Below, one piece after another: positions 31,723 to 39,818 of a DNA stretch of 41,691 nt. Within the stretch, counting starts at the first letter, position 1; each line of letters opens with the position of its first letter. The DNA is taken from assembly GCF_900155525.1 (NCBI RefSeq), contig NZ_LT706937.1, positions 1 to 41,691 on the forward strand, written 5' to 3'. The stretch comes from Mailhella massiliensis (GTDB taxonomy: Bacteria > Desulfobacterota > Desulfovibrionia > Desulfovibrionales > Desulfovibrionaceae). Under the pieces are notes generated by a model. It was not told where the DNA came from. It did not search any database and saw only the letters and a program-made list of their open reading frames with translations. The translations under genes were made by a program, and so were the position numbers.

Positions 31723-33624
31723 ATGAGTTCCGGTATTGAAAATGCTGCGCATCGCCTGGCCGTGCTTTCCAAAAGCGTCAACGGAGTCTTCTACAGACTC
31801 TCCGCGCTGGCCGCGGGACTCATGGTCATCCCTACGGTTCTGGATGTACTCAGCCGTTTTCTGTTCAACAAATCCCTCATCGGAGCCATGGAGCTTGTCG
31901 AGTTCTGCATGGTCATCCTTGTCTTCAGCAGTCTGGGATACATTCAGGACGATCGTTCCCACATCCGTGTCACCCTGCTTACCGATCACTTTTCCCCGCG
32001 TGTGCGGGATATGCTGGAAGCTGTTTCCACGCTGTGCCCCTTTCTGCTGCTCTGCCTCATCACCTGGTGCGTATTCCAGAACGGCGTGACCAAGTCCGGC
32101 ACCAACGAGCTGAGCGGCATGCTCGGCATTCCGCTTGCGCCCTTCATCTTCTACGGTGCTCTCGGCTGTCTCATCTTTTCCCTCGCTCTGCTTGCGAACT
32201 TCATCTCCGTTGCGGCGGACATGCTTTCCCGACGAATGCACCTTTCCTTCCTGTGCGGCATCGTATTAAGCGTACTGCTGCTTTCCGTGCCGTTCTTCGT
32301 CCGCGGAACGGAAATTGCCGACAACTACATGCTTCTCGGCTCCCTCGGCATGGTCATTCTCATGGCAAGCATACTTCTGGGCATGCCCATAGGGCTGGCC
32401 ATGGCGCTTATGGGATATATCGGCATGCTGGTCATATACCCCAACTTCAAGGCTTCCTTCTCCATGCTGGGCGTCAATCCCTACAATGTGGCCTCAAACT
32501 ATACCTATACCGTAGTTCCCATGTTCATCCTTATGGGAGAGCTGGCCATGTACAGCGGCATCAGCCGGGATCTGTTCAACGCCGCCAACGTATGGCTCGG
32601 CCGCCAGCCGGGCGGCCTCGGCATAGCCACCGTAAGCGGATGCGCGGGTTTCGCCGCCGTTTCCGGCGATTCCATGGCCACCGCCGTGACCATGGCTTCC
32701 GTAGCCCTTCCTGAAATGCGCAAGAAGAAGTACGACCCCGGCCTTGCCTGTGCAACTCTCGCCGCAGGCGGCACTCTGGGCATACTCATCCCCCCGAGCA
32801 CAGGCTTCATTTTCTATGCGCTCGTGACCGAAGTCTCCATAGGAAAGCTCTTTGTCGCAGGCGTCATCCCCGGTATTCTCCTTACGCTCATGTTCATATC
32901 CGTGCTGCTCTTCATCGCCTATCGGCATCCTGAGCTCTCCCCTCGTGGGGAATCCACCACCTTTAAGGAAAAAATACGTTCCATCAAAGGAATCTTCGCC
33001 ATGGTCGCCCTGATCTTTCTCATTCTCGGCGGCATTCTCCTCGGCTGGTTCAGTCCCAACGAAGGCGGTGCCGTCGGCGCGGCCGGCACGCTTCTCTATG
33101 CACTGTGTCGTCGTCGCCTCAGCTGGAACGACTTCAAGAGCGCACTCAATTCCACGGCACAGGTCACCGGCAGGCTTCTTCTGATACTTATCGGAGTGAG
33201 CATTCTGGGTACATTCCTCGCTGCCACTGCCCTGCCTTACGATCTGGCCGACACCGTAGTAAGTCTCCACGTCAACAGATATGTACTGCTTGCGGCCATC
33301 GTACTCTTCTACATCATCATGGGCTGCCTCATGAACGTCATCCCCATGATCCTGCTCACGCTGCCCGCCATCTACCCCACCATCATAGAACTCGGCTTCG
33401 ACCCGGTGTGGTTCGGCGTGGTGGTCGTCATTCTCATGGAAGCCGGGCAGATCACTCCTCCCGTGGGCATCAACGTTTTTGCCCTGAGCAGCGTAGCCAC
33501 CGATGTGCCCATGGCCAGCATTTTCCGCAGAGTGATCCCCTTCTTCTTGGCCATGATGTTCCTGGTCTTCCTGCTTGCGGTATTCCCGCAGATAGCTCTC
33601 TGGCTTCCCTCCGTGCTGTTCTAG
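31723..33624 (+). CDS. dctQM: Fused TRAP transporter permease (DctQ-DctM)
   Basis: A 633-residue inner-membrane protein. Residues ~1-175 are the four-helix DctQ small subunit (GAMELVEFCMVILVFSSLGYIQDDRSHIRVTLL). Residues ~195-633 are the twelve-helix DctM large subunit with GMPIGLAMALMGYIG, SGCAGFAAVSGDSMATA, GGTLGILIPPSTGFIFYA and the GQITPPVGINVFAL motif. It imports the ligand of the adjacent DctP using an ion gradient. The start at 31723 has GGGAGG upstream. The stop codon TAG is part of the CTAG at the left edge of the IS element; the coding frame is intact. Confidence 0.92.
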   Translation: MSSGIENAAHRLAVLSKSVNGVFYRLSALAAGLMVIPTVLDVLSRFLFNKSLIGAMELVEFCMVILVFSSLGYIQDDRSHIRVTLLTDHFSPRVRDMLEAVSTLCPFLLLCLITWCVFQNGVTKSGTNELSGMLGIPLAPFIFYGALGCLIFSLALLANFISVAADMLSRRMHLSFLCGIVLSVLLLSVPFFVRGTEIADNYMLLGSLGMVILMASILLGMPIGLAMALMGYIGMLVIYPNFKASFSMLGVNPYNVASNYTYTVVPMFILMGELAMYSGISRDLFNAANVWLGRQPGGLGIATVSGCAGFAAVSGDSMATAVTMASVALPEMRKKKYDPGLACATLAAGGTLGILIPPSTGFIFYALVTEVSIGKLFVAGVIPGILLTLMFISVLLFIAYRHPELSPRGESTTFKEKIRSIKGIFAMVALIFLILGGILLGWFSPNEGGAVGAAGTLLYALCRRRLSWNDFKSALNSTAQVTGRLLLILIGVSILGTFLAATALPYDLADTVVSLHVNRYVLLAAIVLFYIIMGCLMNVIPMILLTLPAIYPTIIELGFDPVWFGVVVVILMEAGQITPPVGINVFALSSVATDVPMASIFRRVIPFFLAMMFLVFLLAVFPQIALWLPSVLF

Positions 33625-34454
33625 GCTCAGGACTCATTAATTGCCAAAAGGGTAAAAAGTTCTTATTGTCGGCATAGGGAGGATGCCATGAAGGAACTTT
33701 TTTATCTTTCTCATGAACAGATTGCTCGTATCAAACGCTACTTTCCTCGTTCCCATGGCATTCCGAGAGTCGATGACAGGCGTGTCGTCAGCGGCATTAT
33801 CTATGTCATCAAGCACGGCCTGCAATGGAAAGATGCTCCGCGCGAGTATGGACCATACAAAACTCTCTACAATCGTTTTATCCGCTGGAGCCGATTGGGG
33901 GTCTTTAACAGGATTTTTGCGGAGCTTGTTGAGCAAAACGGCTCCACAACACGCTTGATGATTGATGCCACACATCTCAAGGCACACAGGACAGCAGCAA
34001 GTTTGCTGAAAAAAGGGGCCTTTCCCGATGTATCGGACGCACAAAAGGCGGCCTGAATTCAAAACTCCACGCTGTCTGCAATGCCTTCGGTCAACCGTTG
34101 GCCTTCCATCTGTCCGGCGGTCAGGTGAGCGACTACAAAGGCGCTGCTGTCCTGCTTGATACTCTGCCGCAGGCCGGGGAGCTTCTGGCGGATAGAGGCT
34201 ATGATGCCGACTGGTTTCGTCATGCCTTGTCCCGTAAAGGAATCACGCCGTGTATTCCCGGCAGACACAGCCGGAAAACTCCGGTGGCCTATGACAAGGA
34301 GGTTTATAAGCAGCGGCACAAGATAGAAATCATGTTCGGCCGGCTCAAGGATTGGCGCAGAATAGCCATGCGTTATGACCGTTGTGCCCACACGTTCTTT
34401 TCGGCTATTTGTCTCGCTGCCATTGTCATCTTTTATATTTAATGAGTCCTGAAC
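33625..34454 (+). mobile_element. IS5-family insertion sequence, complete (830 bp)
   Basis: Terminal inverted repeats are GCTCAGGACTCATTAA (33625-33640) and TTAATGAGTCCTGAAC (34439-34454), 15 of 16 matching. The flanking CTAG (33621-33624 and 34455-34458) is a likely 4-bp target duplication; a TA duplication with ends shifted one base is also possible because CTAG is palindromic. The element holds one transposase in two overlapping frames and sits at the dctM stop codon. Confidence 0.9.
33688..34442 (+). CDS. IS5/IS427-type transposase, two frames joined by -1 frameshift
   Basis: The first frame (33688-34056) encodes DUF4096 and the first DDE Asp (LMIDATHLKAHRTA). The second frame, -1 relative to it and ending at 34442, encodes LLADRGYDADWF (second Asp) and RHKIEIMFGRLKDWRR (Glu). 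The switch point is CTGAAAAAAGGGG near 34009-34021; after a -1 shift the protein reads through GRTKGGLNSKLHAV, the standard IS427 join. All catalytic residues are present, so this looks like programmed frameshifting or transcriptional slippage on A6, not decay. The RBS is GGGAGG. Confidence 0.85.
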
Positions 34455-34508
34455 CTAGGCATGACCTGCCCCTCGGGCCCTGATGCACGCCCCCATGCAT
34501 CTTCCTCA

Positions 34509-34543
34509 TAGAAAGCGATCCGGGTATTCCGGGTCGCTTTCTA
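34509..34543 (+). terminator. Stem-loop, probable terminator of the TRAP operon, displaced by the IS
   Basis: TAGAAAGCGATCCGG pairs with CCGGGTCGCTTTCTA (15 bp, one G-U pair, 5-base loop). No long T-tract follows. Before the IS insertion it would have lain about 50 bases beyond the dctQM stop. Confidence 0.5.
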
Positions 34544-34675
34544 CGTCTGTATCATGCAGAAAACGCCTTTCCATATGCCCGACTTTCACGGAAAACTTTT
34601 CCTGCTTTCGAGCTGTAAATTTCTTTCAGGGGCTTTCCCGACAAAGTTCCCTCTACCACTTCACGTTTCCTCCTC

Positions 34676-36484
34676 TCAAACTCCGCTCTTCTTTCCGTCG
34701 TCATACCAGATGACGGTGAGCTGACGGCGGGCGCGGGTCATGCCCACATAAACAAGAGCGTGAAACCGGGCTTCGCTGCGCGTCATCCCCCGCTCTCTTC
34801 TCCGTTCCCAGAAAGCACGGCGGTCCCGGCTCTCCCTGAGCAGAAGATGTTCCCTGCCTTCCGCAAGGCTGAGGGGCAGCACCAACGTGACGCAGGCAAA
34901 ATCCATGCCCTTCATGCTGTGTATGGTGGAAACCGTAACGGAATCCGTAGTGATGTCGTAACGGCGTTTGGCGCGCTCATCTTCCGAAGGCCACAGCGTC
35001 ATCATGCCGCGACGGGCAAGGGCATCGAGCAGCAGATGGGGCAGGTTGCCGTCCGTTCTTGCATAGAGAACGGCCATTTCTCCCTGGGGCAGACCGGAAC
35101 GGCGCATATCCGCCACGCCGGAAGCGGCCATGGCGGCGGCCTCCTCCCTGCCGGAAGCGTAGCGCACTTCCGGCATGTCGCCATCCAGAACACCCAGCTC
35201 CTTATCCGGTGCGTAAACCTCCGCATCGAGCCAGTCTTCCGCAAAAGCTGCGATCTGCCGGGTGGAGCGGTAACGGTTCTTCAACGAAAACGTCTTCATA
35301 CCGGGCATGTTCAGCCACGTTTCGGGACTGCTCTCGGCATAGAGGTGCTGCTCCGCATCCATGGCCGCGAGAAGCGACGTGTCCTCCCTCAGAAGCAGCG
35401 TCACGGCTCGCACCATCATGGGGGTGAAGTCCTGCGCCTCATCCACAAGCACGGCATCCCAGATTCCGCAAAGTTCATGACCGGCTTCCAGTTCCTCCAC
35501 TGCCATGGCCTGCACGGTCCTGTAGTAGTCGGCGTTCTCCTTCTCCTCCACCTTGTCTCCGAGAATACGGGCCATAAGATCGAACACGGGCATGACCTCC
35601 ACCCCGCCCGTTCCCAGAGGCAGGGCTCTTTCCGCAAGCATACGCCGGATATAGCCCGCAAGGGAAAGATTGAAGCAGAGAAAAAGCACTTTTGCGGAGG
35701 GGCTTTTCTTAAGAATCTCTTCCGCCCTCCGCGCCAGAATCAATGTTTTCCCGCAGCCTGCCGCGCCGCGCAGCAGTCTCCGGCCGCCGGTGAAACGAAG
35801 GGCCGCCTTTTCCTGCTCTTCATCCAGCGTCACCAGCCTCTTTTCCCCGCTCTGCCAGTCCACACCGGGTATCTGCATGATCACGGCATGGCCCAGCTTG
35901 CGTTCCACGGTCTGCACAAGAGTTTTGCCGTGCTCGTAAAAAAAACGGCAGGGAAAGCGTTCGTTCAGCATGTTCTGAAAAAATCCGCCCTTGTCGGAAG
36001 CACGCTCCAGCGCTTCCAGTTCTTCCTGAAACAGCGTGGTACGGGGGGATGTCAGTTCCGAAATCAAAGGATCACGGCGCAGCCGCTCCTCATAATCGGC
36101 ACGCCTCATATTCGGCAACACCACGCCGCATTGCAGGGGGAGCAGAAATTCCTTTCCTCCCGGCTTCTGAAACATGGCCTTCAGAAGGTTAAGGTAGTGC
36201 TGCGACTGCCCGAACGGACAGGTACGGTTCTCTTCCTTCCATCCCAGGCGCAGCCGGACCACGTTTCTGTCCGCCGAAACCACCTGATCCAGCGCCCAGT
36301 CCTTCACTTCCAGCACGATAAGACCATTTTTCGGCGTATAGAGCACGAAATCGGCCGTCTCACCATCCAGAGAAGGATTGATCCACGCCGTGAAGAACAC
36401 GGGAAGCTTTTCCAGAAAACGGTAAAGACGCCTTTCACCCTCGGTGGCTTCCTCAGGAAGGGAAGCGGGAATCATGGTGGCCAT
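34676..36484 (-). CDS. NERD-domain protein with UvrD/Rep-type helicase
   Basis: A 602-residue fusion. Residues ~10-115 are a NERD nuclease-related domain with the restriction-endonuclease-like D45...E59-V-K61 (ADFVLYTPKNGLIVLEVKDW). Residues ~215-602 are a superfamily 1 helicase: LDEEQEKA Q-motif, Walker A GAAGCGKT (K246), Walker B LVDEAQDF, STIHSMKGMDF and VYVGMTRARRQL. Such proteins act in DNA repair or as antiphage or plasmid-restriction factors. The start at 36484 has GGAG upstream; the open frame beyond lacks coding character. It is divergent from a WYL-type regulator gene. Confidence 0.88.
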   Translation of the reverse strand: MATMIPASLPEEATEGERRLYRFLEKLPVFFTAWINPSLDGETADFVLYTPKNGLIVLEVKDWALDQVVSADRNVVRLRLGWKEENRTCPFGQSQHYLNLLKAMFQKPGGKEFLLPLQCGVVLPNMRRADYEERLRRDPLISELTSPRTTLFQEELEALERASDKGGFFQNMLNERFPCRFFYEHGKTLVQTVERKLGHAVIMQIPGVDWQSGEKRLVTLDEEQEKAALRFTGGRRLLRGAAGCGKTLILARRAEEILKKSPSAKVLFLCFNLSLAGYIRRMLAERALPLGTGGVEVMPVFDLMARILGDKVEEKENADYYRTVQAMAVEELEAGHELCGIWDAVLVDEAQDFTPMMVRAVTLLLREDTSLLAAMDAEQHLYAESSPETWLNMPGMKTFSLKNRYRSTRQIAAFAEDWLDAEVYAPDKELGVLDGDMPEVRYASGREEAAAMAASGVADMRRSGLPQGEMAVLYARTDGNLPHLLLDALARRGMMTLWPSEDERAKRRYDITTDSVTVSTIHSMKGMDFACVTLVLPLSLAEGREHLLLRESRDRRAFWERRRERGMTRSEARFHALVYVGMTRARRQLTVIWYDDGKKSGV

Positions 36485-36724
36485 AAACACTCCGTACGAC
36501 GTTTGAGTCTCCGCCCGGATACGACGGGCGGAAGCTGCGCTCATCCCTGCGCCCATGGTATGCCCGCAGGGATGATACGGCAAGAAATCTCCCGTGAGGA
36601 ACCATGACGCGGACATCCCCCGTTTTCTCTTCACGGGCGGCCGCCATTGGAAAAGAAACGCCCGGTCTCTGTTTTTTCTTGCGTTTGCAGAAAATTCACG
36701 CAACTCTCACGACAGGAGGGCATC

Positions 36725-37672
36725 ATGGACAGCGCACATCACCTTCAGGAAGACGACTCGCCGAGAATCACGCGGCTTCTGCGCATTGCACAGGAAATAC
36801 GCCGGGAACCGCATCAGACGCAGGAAAGCCTGTGGCGCAGGTTCGGCATCAGCCGCAGCCAGTATTATAAGGATAAAAGCGCTCTGGCGGATGTGGGTTT
36901 CCGCTTCGATTTTCAGAAAAACCGCGGTTTCCGCATTCTGGAGGACAGGCTGACGCCCATCACGGGACTCACCTTCAGCGACCGCCTTCTGCTTATGTTC
37001 GCGCTGGAACATCTTGCCGCCGAAGGCGACGGTACGCTGGCGGCCCTTGCCATGGAAACGGGCCGGAAACTTGCCGGAGGGCTGGATTCTCCCTTCCGGG
37101 AACAACTGCAGAAAAGTTTCGACTCCTGCGTCACTCAGGGAGCCTTCGGCGTCAGGCCGGAAGTGCTGGCCGCTCTTCAGGACGCCGTAAGCCGCGGGCA
37201 GCGCGTCCGCATTCTGTATACGCGCGCCGCGGACTGGACCCGGAGCTGGCGGGAACTGGACCCCCGCCGCCTCTATATCCGCAAACGGGCCATGTACCTC
37301 TACGCCAGAACGGTGGATGAAACGCCACCGGCCTGGAAAATCTTCCGCCTGAACCGCATTGATGAGGTACGCGCCACCGGCATTTTCTGCAGCTGGGACC
37401 CCATGGACGACGGTGGATTTGAAGAAAAGCAGAAAAACGCCTTTTCCGGCGTGTTCGGCGACAGGCTCTACGATGTCACGCTGCGCTTCACCGGCAATGC
37501 CATGCACTACGTTCTGGAAAAAAACTGGCATTCCAGCCAGCGCATCCGCCGTTCCGAACATGAACTGCTTTTTTCCGTGCGCGTTTCCGATCCGCAGGAA
37601 GTATTGTACTGGGCAAAACAGTGGGGGCATGAGGCGGAAGTCATAGGCGTGGAGCCTTCGGACGAGGAATAA
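36725..37672 (+). CDS. HTH/WYL-type transcriptional regulator
   Basis: A 315-residue protein with an N-terminal HTH (TRLLRIAQEIRREPHQTQESLWRRFGISRSQYYKDKSAL, residues ~14-55) and a central WYL-like domain (~150-225: AVSRGQRVRILYTRA, RRLYIRKRAMYLYARTVDE, FRLNRIDEV). The WYL triplet itself reads MYL. A C-terminal WCX-like segment follows. WYL regulators often control phage-defence and DNA-repair genes and respond to nucleic-acid signals. Its position back-to-back with the NERD-helicase (240-base gap) suggests it regulates that gene. The RBS is AGGAGGG. Confidence 0.85.
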   Translation: MDSAHHLQEDDSPRITRLLRIAQEIRREPHQTQESLWRRFGISRSQYYKDKSALADVGFRFDFQKNRGFRILEDRLTPITGLTFSDRLLLMFALEHLAAEGDGTLAALAMETGRKLAGGLDSPFREQLQKSFDSCVTQGAFGVRPEVLAALQDAVSRGQRVRILYTRAADWTRSWRELDPRRLYIRKRAMYLYARTVDETPPAWKIFRLNRIDEVRATGIFCSWDPMDDGGFEEKQKNAFSGVFGDRLYDVTLRFTGNAMHYVLEKNWHSSQRIRRSEHELLFSVRVSDPQEVLYWAKQWGHEAEVIGVEPSDEE

Positions 37673-37897
37673 GTCCCCTGCTGTTCCCCGCATGAGTGTC
37701 CGGTCGTCCCCTCGTCACCGGAGCGGAATGCACGGCATCTTCCCGGCAGTCATCCCTCTTCCCCGGTCATCCTTCCCGTTCCCGTCCACCCATAGGTGGA
37801 TGGGGCCGACATCTTTTCTTTTTCGTTCTCCTTCTGCTGCTATGGTGTTTTCAGGGAATATCATCCGCCGGCAAAGCGGCGTCAGCAAGGAGAACAC

Positions 37898-39022
37898 ATG
37901 TCTCATCACCATCATGCCCCCGGGGGCATCGCCGAGGAAAAAAACACCCGGAACGAAATTCTTTCCCTCTTGTGGGAGGAACCGGAACTGCTCGCCTTTC
38001 TGCGTGAACAGGACGAGGAACTCTGCCTTGCCGCCGTACGGGAAAACGGGCTTACGCTGCGCCATGTACGGTGTCAGACGCCGGAAATCTGCCTTGCCGC
38101 CGTACAGGAAGACGGCGAGGCACTGGAATATGTGCAGGAACAGACGCCCGTTCTCTGCCGGGCGGCCGTCACGCAGAACGGACTGGCCCTGCGCTTTGTG
38201 AAGGAACAGAATACGGAGCTATGCGAGCTTGCGCTGAAGCAGAACCCCGACGCCCTGCGTCATGTACGCAGCATCACGCCGGAACTTCTCCGCCTTGCCG
38301 CCCTTTCCTGCCGGGGTACCTCTTTTCTTCCCGAAGGCGCAGATCCCGATCTTTTTCTGGACAGGAAGGCCTCGGCCCGCAAGGCGCTGCTGCGCATGAA
38401 ACACCCCACGGAAGCCGCCTGTCTGCGCGCCGTCACGGCCGACCCCGACGCGCTGGAACTTCTTGATGAAGACCGGCAGAGCGAAGCGGTCTGCCTTGCC
38501 GCCGTGCGTCAAAACGGCGAAGCCCTGCGCCATGTGCGCCGTCAGAGCCGCATCGTATGCCTGGCCGCCGTGCGGGAAAGCGGCCTTGCGTTGCGCCATG
38601 TTCTTGAACAGACGGAAGAAATCTGTCTCGCCGCCGTACGGGAAAACGGCGAAGCCCTGCGTTATGTACGCAATCAGACGGAAAACATCTGCCTTGCCGC
38701 CGTGCGCAACGAAGGCGACGCCCTGCTCTATGTACGGAACAAAACCCCCGAAATCTGCCGGGAAGCCGTGGCACAGTACGGCGGCGCCATACGCCTTGTT
38801 CCCGAGCAGGACGAAGACCTCCAGCTTGCCGCTCTGCGTTCCGATCCCTACAGCATACGCTGGATGGCAAGTCCCTCGCGCAAGGTCATCATGAATGTGG
38901 TGCAGACATGGGGACAGGCGCTGCAGTTCGTCCCGGGACAGGATGAGGAGACATGTACAGCGGCTCTGAGCAATGACGGCGAATCTCTGCGCTATGTCCA
39001 CAGGCCAAAAAACGCGCGCTGA
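37898..39022 (+). CDS. DUF4116 repeat protein
   Basis: A 374-residue protein made of about 13 units of 22 residues with pattern QTxEICLAAVRENGEALRYVRN, the DUF4116 repeat. It begins with MSHHHH. Units 1-4 are regular, then an irregular stretch (about residues 140-190), then nine more, the last ones degenerate. No signal peptide or catalytic motif is seen. Function is unknown; the repeats probably form an alpha-solenoid for protein binding. The RBS is AAGGAG. Further repeat fragments lie just downstream in another frame, a sign of expansion and decay. Confidence 0.85.
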   Translation: MSHHHHAPGGIAEEKNTRNEILSLLWEEPELLAFLREQDEELCLAAVRENGLTLRHVRCQTPEICLAAVQEDGEALEYVQEQTPVLCRAAVTQNGLALRFVKEQNTELCELALKQNPDALRHVRSITPELLRLAALSCRGTSFLPEGADPDLFLDRKASARKALLRMKHPTEAACLRAVTADPDALELLDEDRQSEAVCLAAVRQNGEALRHVRRQSRIVCLAAVRESGLALRHVLEQTEEICLAAVRENGEALRYVRNQTENICLAAVRNEGDALLYVRNKTPEICREAVAQYGGAIRLVPEQDEDLQLAALRSDPYSIRWMASPSRKVIMNVVQTWGQALQFVPGQDEETCTAALSNDGESLRYVHRPKNAR

Positions 39023-39084
39023 CGCCGGGCATTTTTCAACGGCGGCGGAAAGTGATACCTGCAACGGGTACTCCTGTCCCCCCT

Positions 39085-39376
39085 TCTTCGCTCCGGCTCC
39101 TGGCCGTGCAGTCAACCGGGCTGAACCTGCGGCATGTCGCCGATCAGGATGCCGCCGTCTGTCTTCATGCCGTCCGGCAGAACGGCATGGCGCTGCGCTT
39201 TATTTTCCGCCCTTCCCGACGCGTACAGCAGCCCGACGTCCGGGCAAGCGGCGACGCCCTGCAGTATCTGTCCGGCGCTTCCGAAGAAAACGCCATGCCT
39301 GCGGCAAGCAGACACGGTCGGAACGGAAGCTCCCTGCGCCTTGTGAGACAACGGAGAGAAGCACTCTGCATGGCCC
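39085..39376 (+). pseudogene. Degenerate DUF4116 repeat remnant
   Basis: In a different frame from the preceding gene and starting about 65 bases after its stop, the translation shows four decaying 22-residue units: LRLLAVQSTGLNLRHVADQD, AAVCLHAVRQNGMALRFIF, then DVRASGDALQYLSG and ASRHGRNGSSLRLVRQ. Coding character fades after about 39376. It is either the eroded 3' end of a once longer repeat gene, cut by a frameshift, or a decayed duplicate. Confidence 0.65.
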
Positions 39377-39818
39377 CTCGACGCCATCCGCGACTAAGCT
39401 CCGGCCGCCCGGGTACGGGCTGCCACGAACAGGGACGCCCGGGACGCGAAAAACGCTTCGCCTGAAAACGGAAAGAACACTTCCCCGGACAGACAACCTT
39501 CCGCGGCAGACCAGCAGGAACATGTTCTTCCGCCCGAACGGCATTCGCCCGAAGAAAAGGCCGTACTCCACAAGGCACGGCACGAACGCTTTTCCGGCCT
39601 CTCCCCGTTTCCCGCAAAAGAATCCGCGCCCTGCGGAGCTTCCTGTTTTTATGCGCCGCATTCCGCACAGGTTCCGCCCCCCGGTCGGAGGATCTCTCCT
39701 TCCGCACGGCAGGGGCTTTTCCGTGTCCCCCCTGCTTCCCGCATACCGGGAAAGCCCGACGCAGGACGAGGCGCACGCGCCGGGCAACATCCCTTTCCGG
39801 GCGGACAGCCCTTCCCGC
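39377..39818. other. Gene-free stretch between convergent genes
   Basis: No supported gene, repeat or RNA. Long open frames here have no family signature. No clear terminator was found for either flanking gene. Confidence 0.5.

Noticed and set aside
33688-34056. Treating the IS transposase as a pseudogene
   Set aside because: The frame change sits at an A6G slippery run at the expected place for IS427-type elements, and all DDE residues and both inverted repeats are intact.
37785-37800. TCCACC-CATA-GGTGGA as a terminator of the WYL gene
   Set aside because: Only a 6-bp stem, no adjacent T-tract, and about 110 bases from the stop codon.
37898-39022. 66-bp periodicity as a possible CRISPR array
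   Set aside because: The repeats are coding, vary in sequence, have no spacers and translate as DUF4116 units.
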